Below, piece after piece: positions 6,380 through 14,619 of a stretch of DNA of 64,000 nt. Origin of the DNA: an uncultured Lachnospiraceae bacterium. GTDB taxonomy: Bacteria; Bacillota; Clostridia; Lachnospirales; Lachnospiraceae. The position numbers and the translations under genes were made by a program. Under the pieces are notes generated by a model that was not told the DNA's origin, made no database searches, and saw only the letters and a list, made by a program, of their open reading frames with translations. The stretch is from contig OMZG01000004.1 in NCBI GenBank assembly GCA_900315505.1, forward strand, positions 41,986 to 105,985, read 5' to 3'. How positions within the stretch are numbered: the stretch's first letter is position 1; every line of letters begins with the position of its first letter.

Positions 6380-6719
6380 TGGAGTAGGCGGGAGTCGAAC
6401 CCGCGTCCAAAAACCTATTCACTCTCCTTCTACGAGCGTAGTGATCTGTTTGGCATTCCCTCTGCCGGACGGGAGAGCACGCCCTTCCGGTGTTGGTAGC
6501 TTCATGATACGTACATCAGCTCAAAGCTTTGCAGATGCCGTGTCCCATGTGTTTGAAGCCGGTGACTGAATGCATGGGGACATTCAGGCGACTCGTTGCC
6601 CTTAGGCAGCGTATGCTAAATCGTTATCTTCAGCGTTTAAATTTAATTTGAGATTTGACGCATCATCCTGCGGCTCGCTTCTAAAGCTTCAAGATCCCTG
6701 TCGAGACCTTTACTACCCC
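6380..6719 (-). ncRNA. ssrA: Transfer-messenger RNA (tmRNA)
   Basis: tmRNA rescues stalled ribosomes together with SmpB. The 5' strand GGGGTAG (6713-6719) pairs with the 3' strand CTACTCC (6381-6387), one G-U included, next to the T-arm sequence GGTTCGACTCCCGCC. The CCA end is not encoded. The tag frame ends in GCT GCC TAA and can be read as AEDNDLAYAA, with a GCT resume codon about 86 nt from the 5' end, close to the usual position. smpB lies just upstream in the same direction, so both rescue components are adjacent. The mature ends are inferred from the acceptor stem. Confidence 0.96.
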
Positions 6720-6767
6720 TAAAGCTATATATACTATAGCACGCTGTCAATAATCAGTCAAGCCGGC

Positions 6768-7241
6768 TCACCTCAGATTCCTGACCTTGAAATCCCTTGC
6801 GGCCTCCCTTTCCTGGTCACGCTTCGCGATATCGGCCCTCTTATCATAAAGCTTCTTGCCCCGTGCAAGAGCTATCTCGATCTTGACTCTTGAATCCTTG
6901 AAATATGCCTCGACCGGAACCAGGGTATAGCCCTTTTCCTTGATCTTCTGCTCGAGCTTTCTGATCTCGCTCTTATGCATCAACAGCTTTCTCGGGCGAA
7001 GCGGATCCTTGTTCATGATATTACCCTTCTCATACGGAGCTATATGCATCTGGTAGATCCAGACCTCTCCGTTCTGGATCCTGACCCATGCTTCCTTCAG
7101 TGAACAGCCACCATTACGAAGGCTTTTCACCTCCGTTCCCACAAGTGCTATACCGCATTCAAAATATTCGTCCAGGAAATAATCATGCCTCGCCTTACGG
7201 TTAGTGGCGATTATTTTTCTTCCTGTTTTTTCCTTTGCCAT
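6768..7241 (-). CDS. smpB: SsrA-binding protein SmpB
   Basis: SmpB binds the tRNA-like part of tmRNA and brings it to ribosomes stalled on mRNA without a stop codon. The 157 residues carry the family hallmarks NRKARHDYF, GTEVKSLRNG, KLLMHK and the C-terminal DKRADIAKRDQEREAARDF tail that lies in the empty mRNA channel. Length is typical. The start overlaps the last 41 bases of rnr in another frame; MAKEKTGRKII is the family N-terminus, so the overlap is real. The rnr-smpB-ssrA order puts mRNA decay and ribosome rescue together, as in many Firmicutes. Confidence 0.98.
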   Translation of the reverse strand: MAKEKTGRKIIATNRKARHDYFLDEYFECGIALVGTEVKSLRNGGCSLKEAWVRIQNGEVWIYQMHIAPYEKGNIMNKDPLRPRKLLMHKSEIRKLEQKIKEKGYTLVPVEAYFKDSRVKIEIALARGKKLYDKRADIAKRDQEREAARDFKVRNLR

Positions 7242-9549
7242 ATCTGCCTTTACCTCCTGATATTCTCTTCAGGGCCTTCTCCGCCTGCCTTGACAGCTTT
7301 CCCTTGTGGCCTACGGGTGCATAGCTGCGCGGCTTTTCGACCTTCTTATTCCCATGGAAATCATCTATCAGCTCGAAGTCTATAGTGCGGGCTACAGGGT
7401 TTGCATCCACAAGCTTCACCCTGAGAGGCATACCAAGGGTATAGTGCCTGTTAAAGCTCTTTCCAATGAGCTCATAGGTCTCTTCTGAAAACTCATAGAA
7501 GTCATCCGTCAACGTGCGTACCGGTATCATACCCTCAATAGAGTTGGGTAAAGCCACATAAAGTCCCCATGAGGTGACTCCTGAGATCCTGCCTGTGTAT
7601 TCCTCTCCAATGTGAGGCATCATGTACTGGACCTTCTTCAGCTTTATTGCATCTCTCTCGGCATCGTCTGCTCTTCTCTCAAGAGACGATGTACGGTCAG
7701 CTATATCTGGAAGAGCTGCATTCAGCTCTGTCTTCTTTTTCCTTTTCAGCTTCTTATGGATTTCAAGCTTCAGCACCCGGTGAATGAACAGGTCAGGATA
7801 TCTCCTGATAGGCGAGGTGAAGTGACAGTAGTACCCGGCTGCAAGTCCGAAATGCCCACTGCAGTCAGTCGTGTATCTGGCCTGCTGCATGCTTCTGAGT
7901 GTAAGCGTCTGTATCAGACTTTCTTCCGGACTTCCCGCTACCCTGTCAAGAAGCCTCTGCAGCTCCTTCGGATGGATCTGGTTCACATTTCCTTCGAGAG
8001 TATATCCGAATCCTCCGATAAACGACTTCAGGGTATTAAGCTTCTCAGGATCAGGGAATCCGTGCGTCCTGTACAGGAATGGCAGCTTGTGGTCATAAGC
8101 ATGCTTCGCGACAGTCTCATTGGCTGCAAGCATGAAATCCTCAATGATATGCTGTGCTACACCTCTGTAATACGGATGGATCTCCTTCGGCTGGCCGTTC
8201 TCATCGAGCTCTACAACAGTCTCCGGGAAATCAAAATCGATCGACCCTCTGTATGTCCTTCTGCCATGCAGGATAATGGCAAGCTCCTCCATCTGGCGAA
8301 ACATCGGTACCACATCTGCATACCTATCTATTTCTGCCTCATCATCCTCCTCGAGAATCTTATTCACGGAGGTGTATGTCATCCTGTGATTCGACCTGAT
8401 GACCGACTCCACAATCCTGTGATCCTTGATCTCTCCTGTGTCATCAATCCTCATGATACAGCTCATTGCAAGCCTGTCCTCACCCTCATTCAGTGAGCAG
8501 ATTCCATTCGACAGCTCGACAGGAAGCATAGGGATCACACGGTCAGGCAGATACACCGATGTAGAACGCTTCAGGGCCTCTTTATCAAGCTCCGAATCCT
8601 CAGTCACATAGTTCGACACATCAGCTATATGAACGCCCAGGATATAATCCTTTCCATCCATATGCAGTGATACAGCATCATCGAGATCCTTCGAATCCTC
8701 GCCATCAATAGTGACCATGAGCTCACTTCTCAGGTCTTCACGGCCTCTCAGCTCAGACTTTCTCACCTTGCCACGTCCGGCAACCTTCTTTGCCTCGTCA
8801 AGCACAGCCTGTGGGAAATCTGTAGGGATATCATTCTCCTTTACAATGGATAAAATATCTACACCAGGCTGTCCCTTGATTCCGATGACCTCCTTTATCT
8901 CACCTGAAGGTTTCTTATTTGCACTGCCATAATCGGTGATATGACAGACTACCTTTGCATTATCGGGAGTCCCTGCTGCATTCTGTGCGGCAATGAAAAT
9001 ATCGCTCGTCAGATGCCTGTCATCAGGTACCACGAATCCGAAGTTTGCCGACTTCTCGAAAGTGCCGACCACATCCGTATACTCATGCTCGAGAATCTCT
9101 ACAACCCTGGCCTCGTCACGGCCATTGCCGCTCTTTCCAAGTGGCTCGATACGCACAGTATCCTTGTGAAACGCCATCTGGGTATACTTCTCAGGAATGA
9201 AAAAGTCCTCATCACATCCCTCTACAGTCACGAACCCGAAGCCCTTGGTGTTGCTTGAAAAAACACCTGTCAGATATTTGTCAGCAGTGCTACGAGCGGT
9301 CCTGTCCGGCTCCTCTGAGACTTCCGGAACTTCTTTTTCCTGTTCCGGTGCGGCCTCATACGAACCATCATTATTTTTCTTTACCTTCTTATCTGCTACA
9401 AGAGATGACAGGGCATTGGCAAGCTCCGTGTCATCTTCTACCAGAAGGAGTTCTTTCAGCTCATCTTCTGTCATGGGCGTGTAATTCTCATCTGAAAACA
9501 GCTGTAGCAGTGCTGCCTTCTGGTCCGCCCATCGTTCTTTCTTTGTCAT
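7201..9549 (-). CDS. rnr: Ribonuclease R
   Basis: A 3'-5' exoribonuclease that degrades structured RNA and works with tmRNA/SmpB in clearing defective messages. The 782 residues show a winged-helix-like N-terminus (1-65) and two cold-shock domains (about 90-220; GFGFVTVEG is visible). The RNB catalytic domain (about 265-600) carries DGEDSKDLDDAV, whose Asp residues bind Mg. An S1 domain (about 645-725) and a Lys/Arg-rich tail ending in GKNRKKNNRH complete it. Order and length are standard. smpB overlaps its 3' end and secG lies upstream. Confidence 0.97.
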   Translation of the reverse strand: MTKKERWADQKAALLQLFSDENYTPMTEDELKELLLVEDDTELANALSSLVADKKVKKNNDGSYEAAPEQEKEVPEVSEEPDRTARSTADKYLTGVFSSNTKGFGFVTVEGCDEDFFIPEKYTQMAFHKDTVRIEPLGKSGNGRDEARVVEILEHEYTDVVGTFEKSANFGFVVPDDRHLTSDIFIAAQNAAGTPDNAKVVCHITDYGSANKKPSGEIKEVIGIKGQPGVDILSIVKENDIPTDFPQAVLDEAKKVAGRGKVRKSELRGREDLRSELMVTIDGEDSKDLDDAVSLHMDGKDYILGVHIADVSNYVTEDSELDKEALKRSTSVYLPDRVIPMLPVELSNGICSLNEGEDRLAMSCIMRIDDTGEIKDHRIVESVIRSNHRMTYTSVNKILEEDDEAEIDRYADVVPMFRQMEELAIILHGRRTYRGSIDFDFPETVVELDENGQPKEIHPYYRGVAQHIIEDFMLAANETVAKHAYDHKLPFLYRTHGFPDPEKLNTLKSFIGGFGYTLEGNVNQIHPKELQRLLDRVAGSPEESLIQTLTLRSMQQARYTTDCSGHFGLAAGYYCHFTSPIRRYPDLFIHRVLKLEIHKKLKRKKKTELNAALPDIADRTSSLERRADDAERDAIKLKKVQYMMPHIGEEYTGRISGVTSWGLYVALPNSIEGMIPVRTLTDDFYEFSEETYELIGKSFNRHYTLGMPLRVKLVDANPVARTIDFELIDDFHGNKKVEKPRSYAPVGHKGKLSRQAEKALKRISGGKGRYGKGKNRKKNNRH

Positions 9550-9578
9550 AAAAATATCACTTCCTTCTATAACGAAAA

Positions 9579-9604
9579 AAGGCCACCGCCGAAGCGATGA
9601 CCTT
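9579..9604 (-). terminator. Terminator after secG
   Basis: Stem of about 11 pairs (AAGGTCATCGC with GCGGTGGCCTT, several G-U pairs) capped by TTCG and followed by a T-run on the minus strand, between the secG stop and the rnr start. Confidence 0.75.
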
Positions 9605-9609
9605 CATTC

Positions 9610-9858
9610 TCAAATCTTAAATGAACTCATATTAAGCAGTACTGCCAATACGAAAAATACTGCCACAAGAATAGCTGTCACTCTGATGATGACTCCTTCA
9701 CGGGAACGTCCCTTATTCTTGCTCCAGTATGTATCAAGACTCTGTCCACTAAGTGAACCAAGACCTGCATCCTCTCCCTCCTGCATCATGATGATGATCG
9801 TGAGGACGATGGATACGATGATGAACAGAACCATGAACAGATACTTTAATGCTGTCAT
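9610..9858 (-). CDS. secG: Preprotein translocase subunit SecG
   Basis: Small membrane subunit of the SecYEG translocon. The 82 residues have two transmembrane helices (about 5-25 and 58-78). The conserved connecting segment reads MQEGEDAGLGSLSG, with a Gly/Ser-rich loop. Length and topology fit. It lies upstream of rnr with a terminator between, so it is probably its own short unit; a secG-rnr-smpB-ssrA order is common in Firmicutes. Confidence 0.95.
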   Translation of the reverse strand: MTALKYLFMVLFIIVSIVLTIIIMMQEGEDAGLGSLSGQSLDTYWSKNKGRSREGVIIRVTAILVAVFFVLAVLLNMSSFKI

Positions 9859-9942
9859 CGTGTATATACCTCCGAAAAATATATGTCATGTCGTAAGTCA
9901 CAACTCAATAATTATAAAGCTTTTATTCAGAAAATGCAAGCT

Positions 9943-11331
9943 TTACTTTTTATTTTTGAAATAATTATCGATTCCCTTTGCAGCAGCTTTTCCTGCACCC
10001 ATAGCAAGTATTACTGTGGCGGCTCCTGTAACGGCATCTCCACCGGCGTATACAGCGGTCTTCGATGTCTCGCCATCATCTTCCTTTGCAATGATGCAGC
10101 CTCTCTGGTTTGTATCAAGTCCCTTTGTGGTCGAAGCGATAAGAGGATTCGGTGAAGTACCAAGTGCCATTATGACTGTGTCGCACTCGATCTCGTACTC
10201 ACTGCCCTCGATAGGTACAGGTCTCCTACGGCCTGATGCATCAGGCTCGCCAAGCTCCATCTTGATCACGCGGATGCCCTTGACCCAGCCCTTGTCATCT
10301 GCAAGGATCTCAACAGGATTCTGGAGAAGGTCAAACTGGATACCCTCTTCCTTTGCATGATGTACTTCTTCTGCTCTTGCAGGAAGCTCCTTCTCACTAC
10401 GTCTGTATACGATATGTACCTCAGCTCCGAGACGGAGTGCAGTACGGGCAGCATCCATTGCTACATTTCCACCGCCGACTACGACTACCTTCTTGCCGTG
10501 AACGATAGGAGTGTCTCCATCTTCATAGGCCTTCATGAGGTTCGATCTCGTGAGTACCTCATTGGCAGAGAATACGCCATTGCTCTGCTCTCCAGGGATT
10601 CCCATGAATCTCGGAAGTCCTGCGCCTGAACCGATAAATACAGCCTCATATCCGTACTCTTCCATCAGATCATCGATGGTGAGTGACTTTCCGATGACTA
10701 CGTTGGTCTCGATATCTACACCGAGTCCCTTTACATTGTCGACCTCAGCAGCTACTACCTTGTCCTTCGGGAGACGGAACTCAGGAATACCATATACAAG
10801 CACTCCGCCGGCCTTCTGAAGAGCTTCAAAGATTGTGACATCATATCCCATCTTTGCGAGGTCTCCGGCGCAGGTGAGTCCTGAAGGGCCTGAACCGATA
10901 ACAGCAACCTTGTGGCCGTTCTTCTCCTTCGGAGGCTGTGGATGGATTCCGTTCTCACGGGCCCAGTCAGCTACGAATCTCTCCAGCTTTCCGATTGCTA
11001 CTGCATCACCCTTGATTCCTCTGATACACTGACCCTCGCACTGTGTCTCCTGCGGGCAGACACGTCCGCAGACTGCAGGCAGTGATGAGCTTTCACTTAT
11101 TATCTCGTATGCTCTCTTGAAATCTCTCTCGGTCACTGCATGAATAAATGCAGGAATATTGATAGATACAGGGCATCCGCCTACGCAGCGCGGATTCTTA
11201 CAGTTGAGACATCTCTTTGCCTCTTCTACTGCTTCATCCTCTGTATATCCTAAGCATACTTCGTCAAAATTATGTGCTCTTACCGCTGGCTCCTGCTCTG
11301 CGATAGGCACTCTCTTCATCATATCTGCCAT
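9943..11331 (-). CDS. nfnB: NfnB-type large subunit (glutamate synthase small-subunit-like flavoprotein)
   Basis: Catalytic half of the NADH-dependent reduced ferredoxin:NADP+ oxidoreductase, which couples ferredoxin and NAD(H) to NADP(H) by flavin-based electron bifurcation in the cytoplasm. The 462-residue protein has N-terminal Cys clusters for two [4Fe-4S] centres (CLNCKNPRCVGGCP and VCGRVCPQETQCEGQC). An FAD-binding GSGPSG follows (about 147) and then an NADP-binding GGGNVAMDAA (about 285). Such proteins are often annotated GltA/GltD-like. The partner FNR-like subunit immediately upstream (stop and start overlap as TAATG) argues for Nfn, not glutamate synthase, and no large glutamate synthase gene is present. 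Confidence 0.9.
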   Translation of the reverse strand: MADMMKRVPIAEQEPAVRAHNFDEVCLGYTEDEAVEEAKRCLNCKNPRCVGGCPVSINIPAFIHAVTERDFKRAYEIISESSSLPAVCGRVCPQETQCEGQCIRGIKGDAVAIGKLERFVADWARENGIHPQPPKEKNGHKVAVIGSGPSGLTCAGDLAKMGYDVTIFEALQKAGGVLVYGIPEFRLPKDKVVAAEVDNVKGLGVDIETNVVIGKSLTIDDLMEEYGYEAVFIGSGAGLPRFMGIPGEQSNGVFSANEVLTRSNLMKAYEDGDTPIVHGKKVVVVGGGNVAMDAARTALRLGAEVHIVYRRSEKELPARAEEVHHAKEEGIQFDLLQNPVEILADDKGWVKGIRVIKMELGEPDASGRRRPVPIEGSEYEIECDTVIMALGTSPNPLIASTTKGLDTNQRGCIIAKEDDGETSKTAVYAGGDAVTGAATVILAMGAGKAAAKGIDNYFKNKK

Positions 11332-12221
11332 TACTTGTCACCTCCGCATAAACCACAGCCGCCATGATGGGTATCTCCCTCTTCGAACTCAAGCTTCTTA
11401 CGGCCTTCCTCGGTCTTGTACTGCTGCATTCTCTCCATTGCCTTGTCAAAGTCCACCAGATGTCCGTCGAACTCAGGTCCGTCTACGCAGGCAAACTTTA
11501 CTTTTCCATCGACAAGGAGACGGCAGGCACCGCACATACCTGTACCATCAACCATGATAGGGTTCATTGAAACGACAGTATGTATGCCGAGCTTCTCAGT
11601 GAGCTTGCAGACGAATTTCATCATGATCATTGGTCCGATGGCTACGCACCAGTCATATCTCCTGCCCTCATCCCAGAGTGCCTGAAGCTGGTCTGTACCC
11701 ATTCCATGGAAACCATATGTACCATCATCCGTACAGATATAATGATTCTTTGCTACCTGGCTGACCTTGTCAGCATAGAACAGAAGATCCTTTGATCTCG
11801 ATCCCTGGATCACATCTGCATCAATTCCGTGCTCATGGAGCCACTTGACCTGTGGATACACAGGAGCAGTTCCTACACCACCTGAGATAAATACGATATG
11901 CTTCTTCCTTGTCTCCTCGAGATTCTCCTCACGGCAGAGCTCTGAAGGCTGGCCAAGAGGTCCCACGAAGTCGTGGAAGCTGTCACCCTCATTAAGGGCT
12001 GCCATCTTCTCAGTTGATGCTCCGATTGGCTGGAACACGATTGTGACTGTCTGTGCTTCTCTGTCGTAATCACAAATGGTAAGAGGAATTCTCTCGCCAT
12101 CCTCCTCTGCGATTGCGATCACGAACTGTCCCGGCAGGCACGAATGTGTGACCATAGGTGCCTTGACATCCATCTGGTAGATGTTGGCCGCAAGCTGTTC
12201 TTTCTTTACGATCTCATACAT
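11331..12221 (-). CDS. nfnA: NfnA-type FAD/NAD-binding iron-sulfur subunit
   Basis: Small subunit of the Nfn complex, related to PyrK and to sulfide dehydrogenase beta subunits. The 296 residues show an N-terminal FAD-binding barrel (about 1-95) and an NAD-binding Rossmann part (VFISGGVGTAPVYP near 110). A [2Fe-2S] site follows (GTGMCGACRLLVDG near 225, then FACVDGPEF), with a further CGLC at the C-terminus. It is translationally coupled to nfnB by a one-base overlap. Relatives annotated sulfide/dihydroorotate dehydrogenase-like share this fold; the pairing with nfnB decides the call. Confidence 0.9.
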   Translation of the reverse strand: MYEIVKKEQLAANIYQMDVKAPMVTHSCLPGQFVIAIAEEDGERIPLTICDYDREAQTVTIVFQPIGASTEKMAALNEGDSFHDFVGPLGQPSELCREENLEETRKKHIVFISGGVGTAPVYPQVKWLHEHGIDADVIQGSRSKDLLFYADKVSQVAKNHYICTDDGTYGFHGMGTDQLQALWDEGRRYDWCVAIGPMIMMKFVCKLTEKLGIHTVVSMNPIMVDGTGMCGACRLLVDGKVKFACVDGPEFDGHLVDFDKAMERMQQYKTEEGRKKLEFEEGDTHHGGCGLCGGDK

Positions 12222-12245
12222 ACTTTTTTCGTTTCCTTTCGTTTT

Positions 12246-12368
12246 TTAGTTGTTAGTTTCGAGTTCTGAGTTCTGAGTTCTTAGTAAAGTTTAACTCTTA
12301 ACTTATAACTTTTAACTTATAACTCTTAACTTAGAACTCTTAACTTAGAACTCTTAACTTAGAACTTA
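12246..12368. repeat. Heptamer repeat array A
   Basis: Left part is made of GAGTTCT/TAGTTGT-type units, right part of AACTCTT/AACTTAG-type units. The two halves are mutually complementary and could form one long imperfect hairpin. The array fills the gap between nfnA and the downstream-transcribed G3E GTPase and reaches the GTPase's stop codon. Confidence 0.85.
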
Positions 12369-13349
12369 ATTAAAATACACCAGCTCTTCTTCCTGTGTTG
12401 CGGGCTTCTCGGCCTTCTCTATCTTCGTCGGATAGAGCACTGGTCCTTTTCCCCTGTATTCTCTGGCGAACTCATTCTTCACCTTCGCTGTCACATGAAC
12501 CCAGCTCTTGTGAGTGATCTCACAAGCCTTGTCATATCTGCATGGCATTCCTAGATACTGGATATCCTGTACACAGCATGTCATTGCAAAACGTCCTGCA
12601 ACGAAGGTACCTTTTCTGAGCTTTCCTTTGCCTTCTGTCGGATTGTACACGAGGCCCAGGAAGTCAACTGTCTTGCCATCGTACTTCTTCGGATTGTCCA
12701 TGCAGTCCATGAACCAGAGTGCATAGTCAGCATCTGTGATATGGAGTTCATCCGCATTGATATCGAATGGCAGCTCGTCAGGTCTGTTGTCGATTGATCC
12801 GTCTTTTCTCTCATAGACGATCTGTGCACGGCGGTTCAGGCCCTTGACATTCGCACGGAACTTGGCCTTCGGTGTAGAGTCATCACATCTGTTGAAAATG
12901 ATGACATCTGCACGGAACATCTGCTCCTTGATCATCGTCCCCATATTCTTCATGTACATCTCGAAGGTAGTGGCATCGACGGTACACAGGCTCTGCACGA
13001 TGACCCAGTCATCAGGTCCGTCCATCTCATAGAGAAGACTCGTCTCCCAGGTACCATTATACTCTATAAAAATGGCCTGCGGGTCATATTCTTCCTGAAG
13101 AGACTTACATTTCTCAAGAGTAAAATCGTTCTTGTCATCGATCTCGACGAAATCAATTCCTGCGTTCTTCAGTTCATCCTCATCATACTCTTCATCTCCG
13201 TCTTCACAGGCGATGAGAAGACATCTGTCAAAATCATCTGCAAAACCATTGTCGAAAAGTGTCTCTTTCACGAGCGTGGTCTTGCCTGAATCCATGAAGC
13301 CGAAGAAAACGTATACGGGGATCTCACCGTCTGTTTCTTCTGTATTCAT
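12366..13349 (-). CDS. G3E-family (CobW-like) GTPase with YcgQ-like C-terminal domain
   Basis: G3E GTPases deliver metal ions (Zn, Co, Ni) to target proteins. The 327-residue protein has a P-loop GFMDSGKT (17-24) and a DEYD-rich acidic loop. An NKxD-like FNRCDD lies near 153. The GTPase core lacks the CxCC metal-binding motif of typical CobW proteins. The C-terminal ~110 residues (GKTVDFLGLVYN ... KSWVHVTAKVK ... GPVLYPTKIE) resemble the extracytoplasmic part of the YcgQ/TIGR03943 family, as if GTPase and permease-tail modules were fused. A second, metal-motif-bearing G3E gene lies 77 bp upstream in the same direction. Substrate metal is unknown. Confidence 0.8.
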   Translation of the reverse strand: MNTEETDGEIPVYVFFGFMDSGKTTLVKETLFDNGFADDFDRCLLIACEDGDEEYDEDELKNAGIDFVEIDDKNDFTLEKCKSLQEEYDPQAIFIEYNGTWETSLLYEMDGPDDWVIVQSLCTVDATTFEMYMKNMGTMIKEQMFRADVIIFNRCDDSTPKAKFRANVKGLNRRAQIVYERKDGSIDNRPDELPFDINADELHITDADYALWFMDCMDNPKKYDGKTVDFLGLVYNPTEGKGKLRKGTFVAGRFAMTCCVQDIQYLGMPCRYDKACEITHKSWVHVTAKVKNEFAREYRGKGPVLYPTKIEKAEKPATQEEELVYFN

Positions 13350-13364
13350 TATATCTCCTTGTTT

Positions 13365-13431
13365 TGAGTCTGGAGTTCTGAGTTATTAGTCCTGAGCTTT
13401 TTTACTCAGAACTTTGAACTAATAACTTAAA
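13365..13431. repeat. Heptamer repeat array B
   Basis: GAGTTCTGAGTTATTAGT on the left and a complementary ACTCAGAAC...AACTAATAACTT stretch on the right, around a run of six T. It lies between the two G3E genes and reaches the stop codon of the His-rich one. Confidence 0.8.
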
Positions 13432-14482
13432 GTCCAAACAACTCCTCTACTTTATCCTCTTTCACATCAGTTCCAATGACTACGAGCTTTCCTGTGACAT
13501 CTGGATCTCCGGTACGGATCTCATACTCGCCGTCTACAAGGTCGAAGTAGATCCAGGTGCCGTCCTCTGCTGGAACGATGCCCTTGGAACGGACGATATA
13601 TCCGTAGTCATCACTGTCTGCAAGAGTCTTAAGAGCGTTCTCGATTGTCTCCTTCGTGAACTTGTGAGGAGTCTCGCGTCCCCAGGTAGTGAAGATATCA
13701 TCTGCATGATGGTGATGATGGTGCTCATGACCCTCGTGATCATGATCATGCTCGTCTTCATCATGATCGTGATGATGCTCATGTTCATGCTCATCGTGAT
13801 CCTCATGATCATGGTCATGGTGATGATGATGCTCGGCCTCTTCCTCTTCATGATGCTTTGTAGCAAGCTCGAATACCTCGAGATTGTCCTTGCCCATGAT
13901 GGCATCAAGAATCTGCTTTCCAGAGAGATCATCCCAAGGAGTAGTGATCACAACAGCCTTGTCATTAAGGGCCTTGATCTCTTTTACTACATCCTCCAGC
14001 TTGTCCTGATCCATCTTCTGTGTTCTTGAAAGAACTACGGCTGTAGCATGCTCGATCTGGTCCTTGAAGAATTCGCCGAATGCCTTCATCTGCTTCTTTG
14101 CCTTCAGGGCATTTACGATAGTGACGAGTGCACCGATCTTTATATCCTCCGTCTTTCCTACATCAAGAACTGAAACCTCGATATCAGACAGCTTTGCAAC
14201 ACCTGATGGCTCAACGAGGATCCTGTCTGGATGATATGTCCTTATCACCTCGTGCAGATTCTTTGTGAAATCTCCTACGAGTGTGCAGCATACGCATCCA
14301 CCATTGATCTCTGATACCTGAATTCCTGTATCCTTGAGAAATCCTGAATCGATTCCGATCTCACCAAACTCATTTTCTACAATAACTACTTTTTCATCCT
14401 GAAATGCCTCAGCGACAAGCTTTTTCATGAATGTCGTCTTACCGGCGCCAAGGAATCCGGATATAATATCTACTTCAGTCAT
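13427..14482 (-). CDS. CobW-type GTPase (metallochaperone) with His/Asp/Glu-rich loop
   Basis: A 351-residue G3E GTPase. Walker A is GFLGAGKT (9-16). The CVCC metal-binding motif (64-67) coordinates the client ion in this family, and EPSGVA follows near 92. A loop of about 50 residues made almost only of H, D and E lies at roughly 213-262, probably a metal reservoir. The C-terminal CobW domain starts near FTTWGRETPHKF. The family includes zinc chaperones (ZigA, ZNG1) and cobalt/nickel proteins; the metal cannot be told from sequence. The start is supported by AGGAGG upstream. The downstream G3E paralogue suggests a paired system. Confidence 0.9.
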   Translation of the reverse strand: MTEVDIISGFLGAGKTTFMKKLVAEAFQDEKVVIVENEFGEIGIDSGFLKDTGIQVSEINGGCVCCTLVGDFTKNLHEVIRTYHPDRILVEPSGVAKLSDIEVSVLDVGKTEDIKIGALVTIVNALKAKKQMKAFGEFFKDQIEHATAVVLSRTQKMDQDKLEDVVKEIKALNDKAVVITTPWDDLSGKQILDAIMGKDNLEVFELATKHHEEEEAEHHHHHDHDHEDHDEHEHEHHHDHDEDEHDHDHEGHEHHHHHHADDIFTTWGRETPHKFTKETIENALKTLADSDDYGYIVRSKGIVPAEDGTWIYFDLVDGEYEIRTGDPDVTGKLVVIGTDVKEDKVEELFGL

Positions 14483-14496
14483 GTTACCTCCTTGTA

Positions 14497-14612
14497 TGTA
14501 AGTTCTAAGTTCAGAGTTCAGAGTTCTTAGTTATGAGCTTAGAACTTAGAACTTTGAACTTAGAACTTTGAACTTAGAACTTAGAACTTAGAACTTAAAA
14601 CTTTGAACTATA
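14497..14612. repeat. Heptamer repeat array C
   Basis: AGTTCTA/AGTTCAG units followed by eight or more AACTTAG/AACTTTG units; the two parts are complementary and would fold into a long hairpin. It lies between argS and the His-rich GTPase start. Confidence 0.88.
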
Positions 14613-14619
14613 AACTCCA

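Noticed and set aside
4261..6380. Prophage or integrative element
   Set aside because: No tyrosine or large serine integrase, phage, conjugation or transposase genes were found; a single small invertase-type recombinase does not make a prophage.
7612..8496. Plus-strand ORF of 294 codons
   Set aside because: It lies wholly antisense to the RNB domain of rnr, has no RBS and looks like no protein family.
9943..11331. Glutamate synthase small subunit
   Set aside because: The protein is homologous, but it is coupled to an FNR-like iron-sulfur subunit and no large glutamate synthase subunit is near, so NfnB is the better reading.
13664..14029. Plus-strand ORF rich in Met, Val and Leu (121 codons)
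   Set aside because: It is the antisense of the His/Asp/Glu-rich loop of the CobW-type GTPase; CAT/GAT codons read backward as ATG/ATC make it open by chance.
12246..14612. CRISPR-like arrays
   Set aside because: Units are 7 bp, degenerate and without spacers; no cas genes are present.
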